DNA of 64,000 nucleotides from Pseudomonadota bacterium (GCA_018971485.1 JAGXAQ010000003.1:1-64000), one strand, 5' to 3'; numbered from the stretch's first letter, positions 17,801 through 27,269 are shown. The notes: generated by a model from the letters alone, not told the origin. Numbers and translations: made by a program.

Positions 17801-19393
17801 TTATTCTATTTTAGCTTGCTCAGGCTTCATCTGAATTATATCAAGTTCTGTTAAAGACTGACTAATTTCCAGTTCATTGGATGAACAGTAGATAGCCAGT
17901 ATGAGTATGGCGAGACTTAAGATAGAAATATAGACCAGATCCAGCGGGAATTTAACCATATGTACTTTATTGGCGTAACTTATTCCCCACAGGCCTGAGA
18001 AATAGGGAAATATCCATAGACTTTCTTTCCATGAAAGGCTTCGGAAAGATTGATGCTTAATTGCAATAAAATGAAGTAGGTATATGAAGAAAAATAATGC
18101 AATAAGCCCTAACAGGATAGTTAAAGTGTGGTATCCCGCCCAATAGATAATAAAATTAGAAATAATAAAACTTAATGATGAGCTAACTCGAAAAAGTGGT
18201 AGTCGGAAAGGACGCTCAAGATGGGGCATTTTTTTGCGTAAAGTTAGCAGGGTGATGGGACCAATGGCATAAGCTAATAGTGCTATGGATGAAATGGCTT
18301 CAACCATTTTTTGCCATGATGGAAATGGAAATAAAAAAATGATTCCTGCCAAGAAACTGATTAAGGTAGCTAGCCATGGTGTTCCTGCCTTGTTAATTTT
18401 TTGAACAAATCGGGGAAGCCATCCGGCATCAGCCATGGCTAAAGTTACTCGTGCCGAAGTGGTCAGATAGATATAGCTGGTTCCTCCAGGAGATATGATG
18501 GCGTCTATGTAGAGTAATTTGACTAGCCAGCTTAATCCTGCGATGGCTGCAAGCCCTGCAAATGGACCAGCCATGCCGGAAAATTTCAGTTCTGTCCAGC
18601 CGTTTGATAAGGAGGATGGGGGGATACTGATTAAAAAGGCAAATTGTAGCCCGAGATATAAAATAAGTCCTATACCAACTGAGCCAATGATACTTAACGG
18701 TAGGGAGCGAGAAGGATTTTGGCTTTCGCCACTTAGTTCAACGGCTTGGCGGAACCCCAGAAAGCTGAAAATGATCCCGGAATCTGCAATGGCATGCAGA
18801 ATTCTTGGCCAGCTTTTTTTGATTGGTTGGTGATCGATGAATAAATTGCTGGTATGTCCAGACCAAAGTGTAAGCGTAATAATTGTGATTATGGGAATAG
18901 CCAGTTTCCACCAAATTGACCAGTTGTTAATTCTTAATACCCAACGGATTGAGAGGAAATTAAGCGAGGTAAAAGCAGCTAGTAAGATAATGGCACAAGC
19001 CAGTCCTTTAGGTGTAAGCAGGCCTGAACTAGTGGTTAATCCAGGCCAGAAATTATTGGAATAAGCTAGAATAGCTATGGTTTCGACGGGCGCAATGCAA
19101 ACGTAGCCGAGAAAGTTAATCCAGCCGTAAATTCGGGCTGTTAGTTCGCCATGGCTGATTCGTGGAAAGTGAATTACAGCCCCACTTAAGGGCATAATTG
19201 TTGATAATTCGGCATATACCATGGCAAGGAGTGATATTGCAAGCGCTCCAATAACCCATGCAATAAGGCTATAAGGGCCAGCTATCTGAGCTGCATGAAA
19301 GGGACCAAATAACCATCCTGAACCAACAATGCTTCCCAGGCATGCTGAGATGAGGGCAGAGATTCCTGCATCTTTTTTAAGGGGTTGGCGCAT
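17801..19393 (-). CDS. APC-superfamily amino acid permease
   Basis: This is a 530-residue transporter with about 12-14 predicted membrane helices. The N-terminal GSIVGSGWLFGPFHAAQIAGP is the first unwound helix of the APC (amino acid-polyamine-organocation) fold, and the family's PLSGAVIHFPRISHGE segment is also present. It imports or exchanges an amino acid or amine. The ligand is not predictable. It is transcribed alone, with a long upstream region before the divergent permease gene. Confidence 0.85.
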   Translation of the reverse strand: MRQPLKKDAGISALISACLGSIVGSGWLFGPFHAAQIAGPYSLIAWVIGALAISLLAMVYAELSTIMPLSGAVIHFPRISHGELTARIYGWINFLGYVCIAPVETIAILAYSNNFWPGLTTSSGLLTPKGLACAIILLAAFTSLNFLSIRWVLRINNWSIWWKLAIPIITIITLTLWSGHTSNLFIDHQPIKKSWPRILHAIADSGIIFSFLGFRQAVELSGESQNPSRSLPLSIIGSVGIGLILYLGLQFAFLISIPPSSLSNGWTELKFSGMAGPFAGLAAIAGLSWLVKLLYIDAIISPGGTSYIYLTTSARVTLAMADAGWLPRFVQKINKAGTPWLATLISFLAGIIFLFPFPSWQKMVEAISSIALLAYAIGPITLLTLRKKMPHLERPFRLPLFRVSSSLSFIISNFIIYWAGYHTLTILLGLIALFFFIYLLHFIAIKHQSFRSLSWKESLWIFPYFSGLWGISYANKVHMVKFPLDLVYISILSLAILILAIYCSSNELEISQSLTELDIIQMKPEQAKIE

Positions 19394-19730
19394 GGAAGCT
19401 TACATTTTGAATATGATTAATCTTTTGCTTTCAGATAGAATTACTTGAAATTTAAAGATTAAAGTGGCCAGGTTTTGTTTATTTACCGATATGCTGAAAC
19501 TAGATTTTACCTGATATTCTAGGTTATGTTTGTTTTAAATGAAATATGGGCATTTTATTGTTTGAATTGTTTAAAATAATACGATTAACGCAAATTATCA
19601 TAACAGATTAAGCTGGTTAAATTGGCTTATAGTGAATTTTGGATTTCACTGGTTGCGATGTATTAAGTTAATGCAAGTATCTATAGAGATTAGCTGATAG
19701 CCTTATATTTGAAGTCGCAAGGGTTATTTC

Positions 19731-20789
19731 ATGATGGAAGATAAAAATCATACAAAATCTTACTCCTCTATTTTGTGGATGGGGATTTTTGCGGTATTGA
19801 TAGTTGTTGGTTTGTATTATGTAAAGTGGATGCCTTATTTTGAAAAAATATTTTTTGCTAAAAATAACCATACAATTGGCACCTCTTTTTTATTTGGGCA
19901 ATCAGGTGTAATACCTCATGCGTCAATTAGTTCGGCGTTCCAGTATGTTTTTAATTATGTGAAGTCAATATGGCAGGCCTTGATACTGGGCCTGATAGCT
20001 GGTTCTGGTATTAAGGCAGTTATACCCGACCGCCTGGTTATTGATAAATTACAGAAACCAGGCTTGAAAAATATACTCTTGGGAAGTGTTTTTTCTTTGC
20101 CATGCATGATGTGTACCTGTTGTTCAACTCCTGTAGCAATAGGTATGCGCCAAAAACGAGCTTCTGTTGGTAGCGTTGTTTCATGGTGGCTTGCAAATCC
20201 TGTGTTAAATCCTGCAACTTTAGTTCTAATTGGATTTGTTCTTGGATGGAAGTGGTTATTTTTCAGGTTAATCTTAGGTAGCCTAATGGTGGTTTCTGTA
20301 GCTTTTATGGCTGAAAAATGGCCACCTTCTAAAAAATACACCGCAAGGATCTCGCTTCCATACGAAGATAGGAGTGAGACAGGAATACTCGCGAAATGGT
20401 GGCATGAATTTAAGACTCTAGCGTTAGGGCTTATCCCGGAATATCTGGTTATCGTGCTTCTGTTAGGAATAAGTCGTTCTTGGTTGTTTCCGGTTCAAAG
20501 TGTACATGACGGTATCTTTTGGATAGTTATGATGGCTCTGGCAGGAACGATTTTTGTTGTGCCAACGGCAGGAGAAATACCCATACTCCAGACAATGCTT
20601 AGTTTCGGTTTGGGTGTAGGGCCTGCTGTTGCCTTGCTTTTGACTTTGCCTGCTGTAAGCTTACCTTCGTTGGTAATGATGCGAAAAGTATTTTCCTTGA
20701 GATTACGTTTGCTGATTGCAGGAAGTATTTTATTGGCTGGAATTATTGCAGGTTTGATTGCATCTGTATTTCTGGGTTTTTTTTCATGA
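19731..20789 (+). CDS. DUF318/ArsP-type permease
   Basis: This 352-residue membrane protein of the predicted-permease family (DUF318, YraQ/ArsP_1) has about eight helices. The conserved Cys cluster CMMCTCCSTPVAIGMR and the WWLANPVLNPATLVLIGF motif of the first repeat are seen. The second repeat contains VPTAGEIPILQTMLSFGLGVGPA. Relatives export methylated or organic arsenicals or metal-like solutes, and many have no known substrate. No ars genes are nearby. Start at ATG 19731 or the adjacent ATG 19734. Confidence 0.8.
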   Translation: MMEDKNHTKSYSSILWMGIFAVLIVVGLYYVKWMPYFEKIFFAKNNHTIGTSFLFGQSGVIPHASISSAFQYVFNYVKSIWQALILGLIAGSGIKAVIPDRLVIDKLQKPGLKNILLGSVFSLPCMMCTCCSTPVAIGMRQKRASVGSVVSWWLANPVLNPATLVLIGFVLGWKWLFFRLILGSLMVVSVAFMAEKWPPSKKYTARISLPYEDRSETGILAKWWHEFKTLALGLIPEYLVIVLLLGISRSWLFPVQSVHDGIFWIVMMALAGTIFVVPTAGEIPILQTMLSFGLGVGPAVALLLTLPAVSLPSLVMMRKVFSLRLRLLIAGSILLAGIIAGLIASVFLGFFS

Positions 20790-20945
20790 TGATTGAATCT
20801 GATTCTTGTTGTTGCTCATATAATTAAAGAGGACCCGGGTTAAATCGGGTAAGGACAGTGGTTTTATTTTCTTGAATTATGAGTACTCTGCTAATTTCAA
20901 TCGTACGGCTATTTATTTTCAGTTTTGAGCTTATTTTCTCGTTTT

Positions 20946-21437
20946 TTGTACTCTTGGTAAAAATTTTATATATAATATTTTCAATATGTTAAGCATGTAT
21001 CTCTATTGTAATCCTGTGAACGGGGCTTGCGTCTTAAGACATATTAGAAGTTGATAAGCTTTTATTGTGGCACTTGCGTGTTCAAGGTTGAGGAGTCGCG
21101 AAGTTTTTGGCAAGACTGTAGTGTTCGGTCTGCTTAACTGTAAAGCAAGTTTTTATAAATTGTGCCTGAGTACCCCGGATGCACGTTACAAATCATTATC
21201 TGGAGATATGTGAAACGGTATCCCACAGTGAATGCCAGGAGGTTATGATGGGTTGGTAGACATTGGGTTTGATACTTCTTTTTGTGTTTACATCATTCCG
21301 GGGATGAAGTAGGCGCATTTCGATTTAATCAGCGCCGTGATTCCTTTATTAAATATGTTGTAGTCAAGCTTTCATGAAGTCACTCGCTTCAGCTTCCTAA
21401 GGCTCTTATTTTTAATAAAAATGCGCAGAAATACAAT
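20946..21437 (+). other. Long non-coding stretch with promoter-like sequence; possible small RNA
   Basis: Nearly 650 bp between the permease gene and the PEBP gene have no credible frame on either strand. TTGTAC at 20946 and TATAAT at 20971 (19-base spacing) form a promoter-like pair. Several short self-complementary stretches follow, for example GTCTTAAGAC at about 21031. No match to 6S RNA, tmRNA or RNase P RNA was recognised. A small RNA or a long 5' leader for the PEBP gene is possible. Confidence 0.25.
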
Positions 21438-21977
21438 ATGATAAAAGTTTTGATTATATTGATTTTATTTATGCTTTCTGGCCCTGCTTATTCATTAGAT
21501 TTTTTTAGCCCTGGCATTCCTTCAGGTACAAAGATTAGGAAAGATTACGTCATGAATCATGACGGCTGTAAAGGAAAAAATCTTTCTCCTGAGCTTCGAT
21601 GGAATACTCCTCCGGCTGGAGTAAAAAGTTATGCAGTTTCAGTTTATGATCTTGATGCACCAGGTGGATGGTGGCATTGGTTGATTTATGATATCCCGGC
21701 AAATGTTACACGGCTTCCTGTAAATTCTGGTTACTCAGAGAATGGAATTGGACCATTTGGTACACATGAGGGTATCAATGATTATGGAACATATGGCTGG
21801 GGTGGTCCTTGTCCCCCAGCTGGTGATCTACCTCATCACTATCTTTTTACATTGTATGCACTGGGTATTAAAAAGCTACCTTTACCTTCTGAATCTAAAA
21901 TAGAAGATATTATTCCTCTTATAAAAAAGGATAGTATTGATTCAATTAGTTTTACTGCTTACTATGGACGTAAATGA
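21438..21977 (+). CDS. YbhB/YbcL family (PEBP, Raf-kinase-inhibitor-like) protein
   Basis: This 179-residue exported protein has a signal peptide (MIKVLIILILFMLSGPAYS) and a phosphatidylethanolamine-binding-protein fold. The conserved motifs LSPELRWNTPPAGVKSYAVSVYDLDAP and WWHWLIYDIPA are present, along with the later YGGPCPP-like GWGGPCPPAGDLPHHY. Bacterial members are periplasmic and of unclear function. The stop codon lies directly against the stop of the HD-GYP gene on the other strand. Confidence 0.88.
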   Translation: MIKVLIILILFMLSGPAYSLDFFSPGIPSGTKIRKDYVMNHDGCKGKNLSPELRWNTPPAGVKSYAVSVYDLDAPGGWWHWLIYDIPANVTRLPVNSGYSENGIGPFGTHEGINDYGTYGWGGPCPPAGDLPHHYLFTLYALGIKKLPLPSESKIEDIIPLIKKDSIDSISFTAYYGRK

Positions 21978-22925
21978 CTACCATAAGCTACGCGGGTCAA
22001 AGTCAAAATTGATATGAAAGGCCGGATGCATCTTTACAGATTTCATGTCAACTTCAATATTGCTGGACTCAGGCTTTCCTTTCAGGATTCGGCGAGCTAT
22101 AGGTCGGTATAAGTTGTTTGACTGTCGAATGATGATGGCATCTTCTCCACTATTGAGTTCGACACTGGTTCCAGGAGGGAAAAGACCAATTTGTTTGATG
22201 AGATGGTCTACAGCCAGTTCATCCAATGTTTTTCCTCGTTCTTGGTACAGTTCGCGGAGAACTTCTGTTGGGCTTCTGTTTCCCCTGTCCCCTCTTGGGC
22301 ATACTCGAGAGCAATAACTATCGGCTACTGCAAGGATTTTGGCTCCCAGATCAATTTTATTGGCTTCAAGCCTGGATGGGTAGCCAGTCGCATTTAAATT
22401 TTCATGATGATTCGCAACTGCTTCAAGCCAGACTGAGTCAGTGATTTTCGCTTGCTCAAGCTGAATCCGCCCCGCTTTAGGATGATTAAGGATGATTTGT
22501 TGTTCTTCACGCATTAGTGAACCTAGTTTTTCCTGAACTGAATCTTGAAGATTCATCATTGCGATATTCATGGTGAGTGCAGCAGCAATGATGCTCCGTT
22601 TAGCTTGCGGGTTTATTTCAATAGCGTGAAGGATTATAGCTGTAATGGAGGCAGTATCGATCATATGCTTGATCGAATAGGGCACGGGCGGAACCAGTAA
22701 AATACTTCCTACAATCGCATCTTTATCTTTAATACACAAGGTTTGGATAAGATCCGCAATATTATATATATTATTCTCTGTATTTTCCTCGTAAATTTTA
22801 TTTGTTATATTCTTAAGCTGTTGTAGTAGAATATTTTTTAACTGAATTATTGCATCGATAGGGTGGTTTGAACTTAAATCAGAAATAGGGGAGGCAAGTG
22901 AATCTGGATTTGTTTCATATGTCAT
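21978..22925 (-). CDS. Degenerate HD-GYP domain protein
   Basis: This 315-residue cytoplasmic protein carries a C-terminal HD-GYP domain. The GYP half is well kept: NHHENLNATGYPSRLEANK at about residues 172-190, including HHE and GYP, followed by LGAKILAVADSYCSR. The position of the metal-binding His-Asp pair, however, reads Met-Asn (ALTMNIAM, residues 117-124), and the usual lysine is also missing. Active HD-GYP proteins hydrolyse cyclic di-GMP. This one has most likely lost catalysis and may only bind a partner or the nucleotide. It is convergent with, and directly abuts, the PEBP gene. Confidence 0.8.
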   Translation of the reverse strand: MTYETNPDSLASPISDLSSNHPIDAIIQLKNILLQQLKNITNKIYEENTENNIYNIADLIQTLCIKDKDAIVGSILLVPPVPYSIKHMIDTASITAIILHAIEINPQAKRSIIAAALTMNIAMMNLQDSVQEKLGSLMREEQQIILNHPKAGRIQLEQAKITDSVWLEAVANHHENLNATGYPSRLEANKIDLGAKILAVADSYCSRVCPRGDRGNRSPTEVLRELYQERGKTLDELAVDHLIKQIGLFPPGTSVELNSGEDAIIIRQSNNLYRPIARRILKGKPESSNIEVDMKSVKMHPAFHINFDFDPRSLW

Positions 22926-23041
22926 GTTTTAGCCACTTCGGTAATAGTTTAATTTGAGTATCTTATTATGATGACATTTTTGTCAAATAGCCTGTGGGAT
23001 TAATGTTATCCTAAAATTAACTCATTCAGTTTGATATTTTA

Positions 23042-24178
23042 ATGATGAAAAATTTTCGTGATAAAAAAAGATTGTTATTGAATTTGCAAAATGAAATCAA
23101 TAGTGCAGCGCTGTACCGCACGCTAGCAGAAATTGAGAAACAGTCCAAGCTTGCCGAGATCTTTTCCCGTTTAGCTAAAAGTGAAGAGCATCATGCTGCA
23201 TTCTGGCGTAAAAAACTGGAACATTCAGGTATTCAATTTAAGCAGGTTCAGCCAGATTGGCGCTCTAAAATATTGCAGTTTTTGGCTAGGCGCTTTGGTA
23301 GAAATTTTATTTTGCCGACAATGGTGTCTTTAGAAGAGCAAGATCAGTTTTTGTATGATAGCCAGCCCGATGCAGTTGCAGCTGAGCTACCATCAGCTGA
23401 ACGTTCACATGCTCGTATTTTAGGTTTGATACAAGATAAAAATCATACTGGAATGGCAGGCGGGCTTCTTGCACAACTTGAAGGAAGGCATCAAGGGGTA
23501 GGGGTGGGCAATGCATTGCGGGCTGCTGTTTTAGGAACAAATGATGGATTGGTTTCAAATTTAAGCCTAATTATGGGTGTGGCAGGAGCTTCTCAATCCA
23601 GACACGCAATTCTTTTGGCTGGTGTGGCAGGTCTTATGGCTGGATCGTGTTCAATGGCTATCGGTGAGTGGGTGTCCGTAAAAAGTGCACGTGAACTTCA
23701 AGAAAGGCAGCTGGCAATTGAGGAGCAGGAATTAACGGAGGCCCCAGAAGAAGAAATGAAAGAGTTGGAGTTGATTTATGAGGCCAAAGGGTTGCCGCCA
23801 GACAAGGCACATATTTTGGCAAACCAGGTTTTATCTGATAAAAATAGCGCTTTGGATACGCTAGCTCGAGAAGAGCTGGGAATCAACCCAGAAAATTTGG
23901 GTGGATCCCCTTGGAGCGCTGCAGCTTCTTCATTTTTATTGTTTATAGTTGGTGCTATTATCCCTTTGATTCCTTTTATTTTTACACAAGGCATGCAAGC
24001 TGTAAGCTGGAGTATAATAGTCAGTGGCTTGGCCCTTTTTATAATCGGTGCTTTAATTACCCTCTTTACAGGTCGTCATGTTTTATTTTCTGGCCTTAGA
24101 CAATTGTGTTTGGGTTTTATTGCTGCACTTATTACCTTCGGCATTGGCCATTTTATTGGTGTAGTAATTGGGAGTTAA
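23042..24178 (+). CDS. Ferritin-like/VIT1 fusion protein (MbfA-type)
   Basis: This is a 378-residue fusion. The N-terminal half is a rubrerythrin/ferritin-like di-iron domain with Glu and ExxH ligands (ALYRTLAEIEKQ, KSEEHHAAFW, LEEQDQFLY, ERSHARI). The C-terminal half is a VIT1/CCC1-type transporter (about residues 155-378) with ALRAAVLGTNDGLVSNLSLIMG and GEWVSVKSARELQ. Known members (MbfA of alphaproteobacteria) export iron and protect against peroxide. No Shine-Dalgarno is visible before the tandem ATGs. A Fur-like site lies just downstream, in front of the DUF190 gene. Confidence 0.9.
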   Translation: MMKNFRDKKRLLLNLQNEINSAALYRTLAEIEKQSKLAEIFSRLAKSEEHHAAFWRKKLEHSGIQFKQVQPDWRSKILQFLARRFGRNFILPTMVSLEEQDQFLYDSQPDAVAAELPSAERSHARILGLIQDKNHTGMAGGLLAQLEGRHQGVGVGNALRAAVLGTNDGLVSNLSLIMGVAGASQSRHAILLAGVAGLMAGSCSMAIGEWVSVKSARELQERQLAIEEQELTEAPEEEMKELELIYEAKGLPPDKAHILANQVLSDKNSALDTLAREELGINPENLGGSPWSAAASSFLLFIVGAIIPLIPFIFTQGMQAVSWSIIVSGLALFIIGALITLFTGRHVLFSGLRQLCLGFIAALITFGIGHFIGVVIGS

Positions 24179-24270
24179 TATTAAATTAATTTGGTAAATT
24201 ATTTTAATGCAATAATGTTATTGTTATTTTGTGATGTTCTTAACATGTTTTTAATTTAAATATGGCGAAA

Positions 24271-24296
24271 ATAATTTGCTATCATTATCATTAATA
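24271..24296 (+). promoter_or_regulatory. Fur-box-like sequence
   Basis: Read on the minus strand, the site contains GATAATGATA, matching the first ten bases of the 19-bp Fur consensus, followed by a looser AT-rich half ending in TTAT. It lies about 110 bp upstream of the DUF190 ATG and just after the iron-exporter-like gene. Control of DUF190 by iron is inferred; the match is partial. Confidence 0.4.
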
Positions 24297-24405
24297 TAAA
24301 AATGAGGTAGGGTAATTAAGTAGCAATGACGATGCTTTACTCAACATTATATTTGGATATGTTGAGCGGATAAAAAATATTTAATTATAAAAATTTGGAG
24401 GAGAT

Positions 24406-24726
24406 ATGAAAGGTGTTTGTTTGGAAGTGTATATGTCTGAATTTTCAACTCGCAAGGATAGTAGCCAGTATCAGTGGCTCCTTGAGACTGTAGGACGCAT
24501 GGGCTTGAAGGGTGGTACAGCATTTAAAACCCTTGCTGGTTTTGGACGGGATCATGTACAACGAAAAATTTTCCACGAATTGACCTCCAATATCTCAGTA
24601 GTTGTTCAGTTTGTTGGTACTGAATTAGAAATTCAGCGGATTGTGAAACTTCTGGTTGATGAAAAACTAAATGTTTTTTATACCAAGTCACCCATTGAAT
24701 ATGAAGCTTTAGAGGGCGCTTTTTGA
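24406..24726 (+). CDS. DUF190 family protein
   Basis: This is a 106-residue protein. MKGVCLEVYMSEFSTRKDSSQYQWL and the GLKGGTAFKTLAGFGRDHVQ segment match DUF190, a PII-like ferredoxin-fold family often found beside ion exporters such as CrcB. AGGAG lies just before the ATG. It is expressed alone, with an unusually AT-rich upstream region containing a Fur-like site and followed by a good terminator. Function unknown; regulation or sensing is the usual guess. Confidence 0.8.
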   Translation: MKGVCLEVYMSEFSTRKDSSQYQWLLETVGRMGLKGGTAFKTLAGFGRDHVQRKIFHELTSNISVVVQFVGTELEIQRIVKLLVDEKLNVFYTKSPIEYEALEGAF

Positions 24727-24742
24727 TTTTTTGCCTGACTAG

Positions 24743-24776
24743 AAAGCCCGGTTTTTAGCAAGACCGGGCTTTTTTA
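24743..24776 (+). terminator. Rho-independent terminator after DUF190 gene
   Basis: AAGCCCGGT and ACCGGGCTT form a nine-base-pair perfect stem around a 10-base loop, followed by six T. It also lies at the end of znuB on the opposite strand and may stop both transcripts. Confidence 0.9.
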
Positions 24777-25586
24777 TTTATGATTTAAAAAGTATTTTGT
24801 TGTTAATGAGATAAGATAAACACTTCCACTAAGAGTTGCAATCCAGAAGCTAGAAGGCCAGTTTGTCAAGTAAGATAAAGCTAACCCTCCCCAAGTCTCA
24901 CTTAGGGCGAACAAAACGGCCAAACTGATCCCGGATAAGAGTCGTGTGCTTATTTGTTGGGCTGCTGCGGCAGGGCCAATCATCAGTGTAAAAACGAATA
25001 ATACACCTACGATTTGAATACAGCCTGAAGTTGCAAAAGCAACTATAGTTAAAAAAATAATTCCCATAAATTTTGAAGAAACTCCTTTTGCTTCAGCCAG
25101 TTCTGGCTGAAGGCTTACAAAAATTAAGGGGCGAGAGACTATGGATAGTAGTGTTAAACTAATAATTGCAAGACTTGCAAGCGTCCATAGCATGGAGTAA
25201 CTCACTCCTAGTATGTTGCCGAATAATAGCGTATTGATTTGAGTGGCGTAGGCTGTATAAAAATGTAGAAAAAGAATGCCAAATCCTAGTGCAATAGATA
25301 AAACCATACCAATTGCCACATCTCTTCCGCTGACTTTTTCGCCCAGGGCTCCTATAGTAGCTCCGCCACAGAGTGTAATGAGGATCATGCCACTCATGGG
25401 AGAAGCACCTAGTAATACTGATCCGGTTGCTCCAGCAAATCCAATATGGGATAAGGCATGCCCTGCAAATGTCTGTTCTCTCATGACGAGAAAAAAGCCA
25501 ACTATAGCTGCCATAACTGCAACAATCCCTCCAGCGATAAATGCATTGATCATGAAATCGTAGGCAAACAAGTCAGGCTTCCCCAT
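24774..25586 (-). CDS. znuB: Zinc ABC transporter permease
   Basis: This 270-residue integral membrane permease of the ABC-3 (metal) family has about eight helices. The N-terminus MINAFIAGGIVAVMAAIVGFFLVMREQTFAGHALSHIGFAG is classical. The frame could start much further upstream at 25757, but that extra 57-residue stretch lies inside znuC and is non-conserved. The ATG at 25586 overlaps the znuC stop by 14 bp and gives the expected N-terminus. It is the last gene of the znuACB run (minus strand), so it works with ZnuA and ZnuC. Confidence 0.9.
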   Translation of the reverse strand: MGKPDLFAYDFMINAFIAGGIVAVMAAIVGFFLVMREQTFAGHALSHIGFAGATGSVLLGASPMSGMILITLCGGATIGALGEKVSGRDVAIGMVLSIALGFGILFLHFYTAYATQINTLLFGNILGVSYSMLWTLASLAIISLTLLSIVSRPLIFVSLQPELAEAKGVSSKFMGIIFLTIVAFATSGCIQIVGVLFVFTLMIGPAAAAQQISTRLLSGISLAVLFALSETWGGLALSYLTNWPSSFWIATLSGSVYLISLTTKYFLNHK

Positions 25587-26370
25587 GCTGATGAGCGTTA
25601 TGCTCAATATTGATGTTCTCAGACATGACAAATATCTGGTTATTAACTTGCACAACTTCAATTTTTGAACCGTACAATTTGGATAATATGGCTGAATTGA
25701 TAACTTCGTTAACTTGTCCCAAAACAGCCTGGCCATGACCCAGATATAGGACTTCATCCATTACTGGAAGTAAAGGATTTAATTCATGGGCGCTTAAAAG
25801 AACTGTAATTCCCAGTTCTTGCTGGATTTCTCGGATTAAGCTAATCATGGATTGCTGGTTACCTGGATCAAGATTGGTTAATGGTTCATCAAGTAAAAGT
25901 AAAGACGGTTTTCCAATTAAGGCCTGTGCAAGTAGGAGTCGTTGTCTTTCACCGCCAGATAAGCTGGAAAGAGGGCGATGCGCCAGATTAGTTGCCTGCA
26001 CAAGATTAATAAAATGGGCGATTTCTTGATGAGTGATCGCATTAATTAGAGGCAAGCCAAATTTATGCCCATTGACGGCACTTGCTATGTAATCCCAACC
26101 ACATAGCCTTAGGTTATAGGCTGTTGTACGGAATTGCGGAATATATCCTATTATTGGATTTCCCTTTTTGGCAGGTAAGCCAAAAATCGAGACGGTTCCG
26201 GTATCTGGTGTTACTAAACCCAATATAGTTTTAAATAATGTGGTTTTCCCGGATCCATTAGGGCCTAGCAATCCAATAAATCTGTTTTCTTTAATATCGA
26301 ACGAAAGTCGGGAGAGGATAGGCCTCTTAGATAGAGTAATGTTTACATCATTAAATGAGATGACATCCAT
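25573..26370 (-). CDS. znuC: Zinc ABC transporter ATP-binding protein
   Basis: This 265-residue ABC ATPase has Walker A GPNGSGKTT at about residues 36-44, the ABC signature LSGGERQR, and Walker B LLLLDEPLTNLD. It powers the uptake system formed with the permease (overlapping downstream) and the binding protein (5 bp upstream). The C-terminus ends in a short His-containing tail (HNAHQHGEA), a common feature of metal transport ATPases that could bind zinc. Confidence 0.92.
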   Translation of the reverse strand: MDVISFNDVNITLSKRPILSRLSFDIKENRFIGLLGPNGSGKTTLFKTILGLVTPDTGTVSIFGLPAKKGNPIIGYIPQFRTTAYNLRLCGWDYIASAVNGHKFGLPLINAITHQEIAHFINLVQATNLAHRPLSSLSGGERQRLLLAQALIGKPSLLLLDEPLTNLDPGNQQSMISLIREIQQELGITVLLSAHELNPLLPVMDEVLYLGHGQAVLGQVNEVINSAILSKLYGSKIEVVQVNNQIFVMSENINIEHNAHQHGEA

Positions 26371-26375
26371 AATTT

Positions 26376-27236
26376 TTAATTATGCAGAGCCTTTTTGATC
26401 ATATTGATTTGGGTTAGCATCCAGTTCTGGTAAGTTTCTCCAGCGGGTTCCGTTTCAGTTACGCCTATTACTGGAATGCCATATTTCTTTGCTGTGTGCA
26501 TCATTTCTTGTGCGATAGGGCTTGAAGCTTGTTTGTTGTAAAGCAGGATTTTTACCCGGTGTTTTTGAAGATTTTCATGAAATTGGGCAACTGCAGAAAA
26601 TGATGGTTCAGTATTGTTCATGATGGCTAACTGAAAATCTAGATCGTGTATTTTAAAACCAATAAGCTGACATAGGTCATTTGCAACTGGTTCAGTAGCG
26701 CTAACAGGGGTATTCTGATATTGGTTACGAATCTGGACAATTGTTTTGTTAAGAGAGGCCATGGAATTAATAAATTTGGAAAGGTTTTTCTGATATAGCT
26801 GCTTGTTATCAGGAGCAATGTTTGAAAACACCTTATCAAGTTTCATTGCTAGCAAGGACATGGTTGCAGGGTTGTACCAGATATGAGGGTTCGCATTGTT
26901 TTTTTTGTGGAGTAACTGGCTTACCTGGATTGTGACTCTATAAGGATTGTCTGTAACTGATAGAATTCTTTGTATCCATGGGTCATAGTTTATTCCGTTA
27001 AAGATCACGACCTGGGCATGATTTAAAGCAATTGCCGTAGAGGGGTCGGTTTCAAATAAATGGGGATCTTGATCCGGGTTAGATAGGACACTGGTTACTT
27101 GAACAGTATGCCCGCCAATTTGCTGGGCGATATCCCCATAAAAATTTTCGGCTGCAATAACGTTAATTTTCGCTGCATAGGCTGATAGTGGCAGTAAAAG
27201 ACAACCTATGGAAAAACTGATTAGCAATTTCTTCAT
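26376..27236 (-). CDS. znuA: Zinc ABC transporter substrate-binding protein
   Basis: This 286-residue periplasmic cluster A-I binding protein has a cleavable signal peptide (MKKLLISFSIGCLLLPLSAYA). Metal-ligand histidines are in DQDPHLFE and NANPHIWYN. The His-rich loop that many ZnuA proteins carry between them is missing, so a Mn-binding role cannot be excluded from this protein alone. A Zur box in the divergent promoter and an adjacent zur gene argue for zinc. Confidence 0.9.
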   Translation of the reverse strand: MKKLLISFSIGCLLLPLSAYAAKINVIAAENFYGDIAQQIGGHTVQVTSVLSNPDQDPHLFETDPSTAIALNHAQVVIFNGINYDPWIQRILSVTDNPYRVTIQVSQLLHKKNNANPHIWYNPATMSLLAMKLDKVFSNIAPDNKQLYQKNLSKFINSMASLNKTIVQIRNQYQNTPVSATEPVANDLCQLIGFKIHDLDFQLAIMNNTEPSFSAVAQFHENLQKHRVKILLYNKQASSPIAQEMMHTAKKYGIPVIGVTETEPAGETYQNWMLTQINMIKKALHN

Positions 27237-27269
27237 ATTGGTATTGTTGAGTTGGGTGGGGCAATCCTT

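Noticed and set aside
20946-21437. 6S RNA, tmRNA or RNase P RNA in this gap
   Set aside because: Hallmark sequences of these RNAs were not seen; only a generic candidate is kept.
25584-25757. 57-residue extension of znuB
   Set aside because: It lies within znuC and is not conserved; the ATG at 25586 gives the normal N-terminus.
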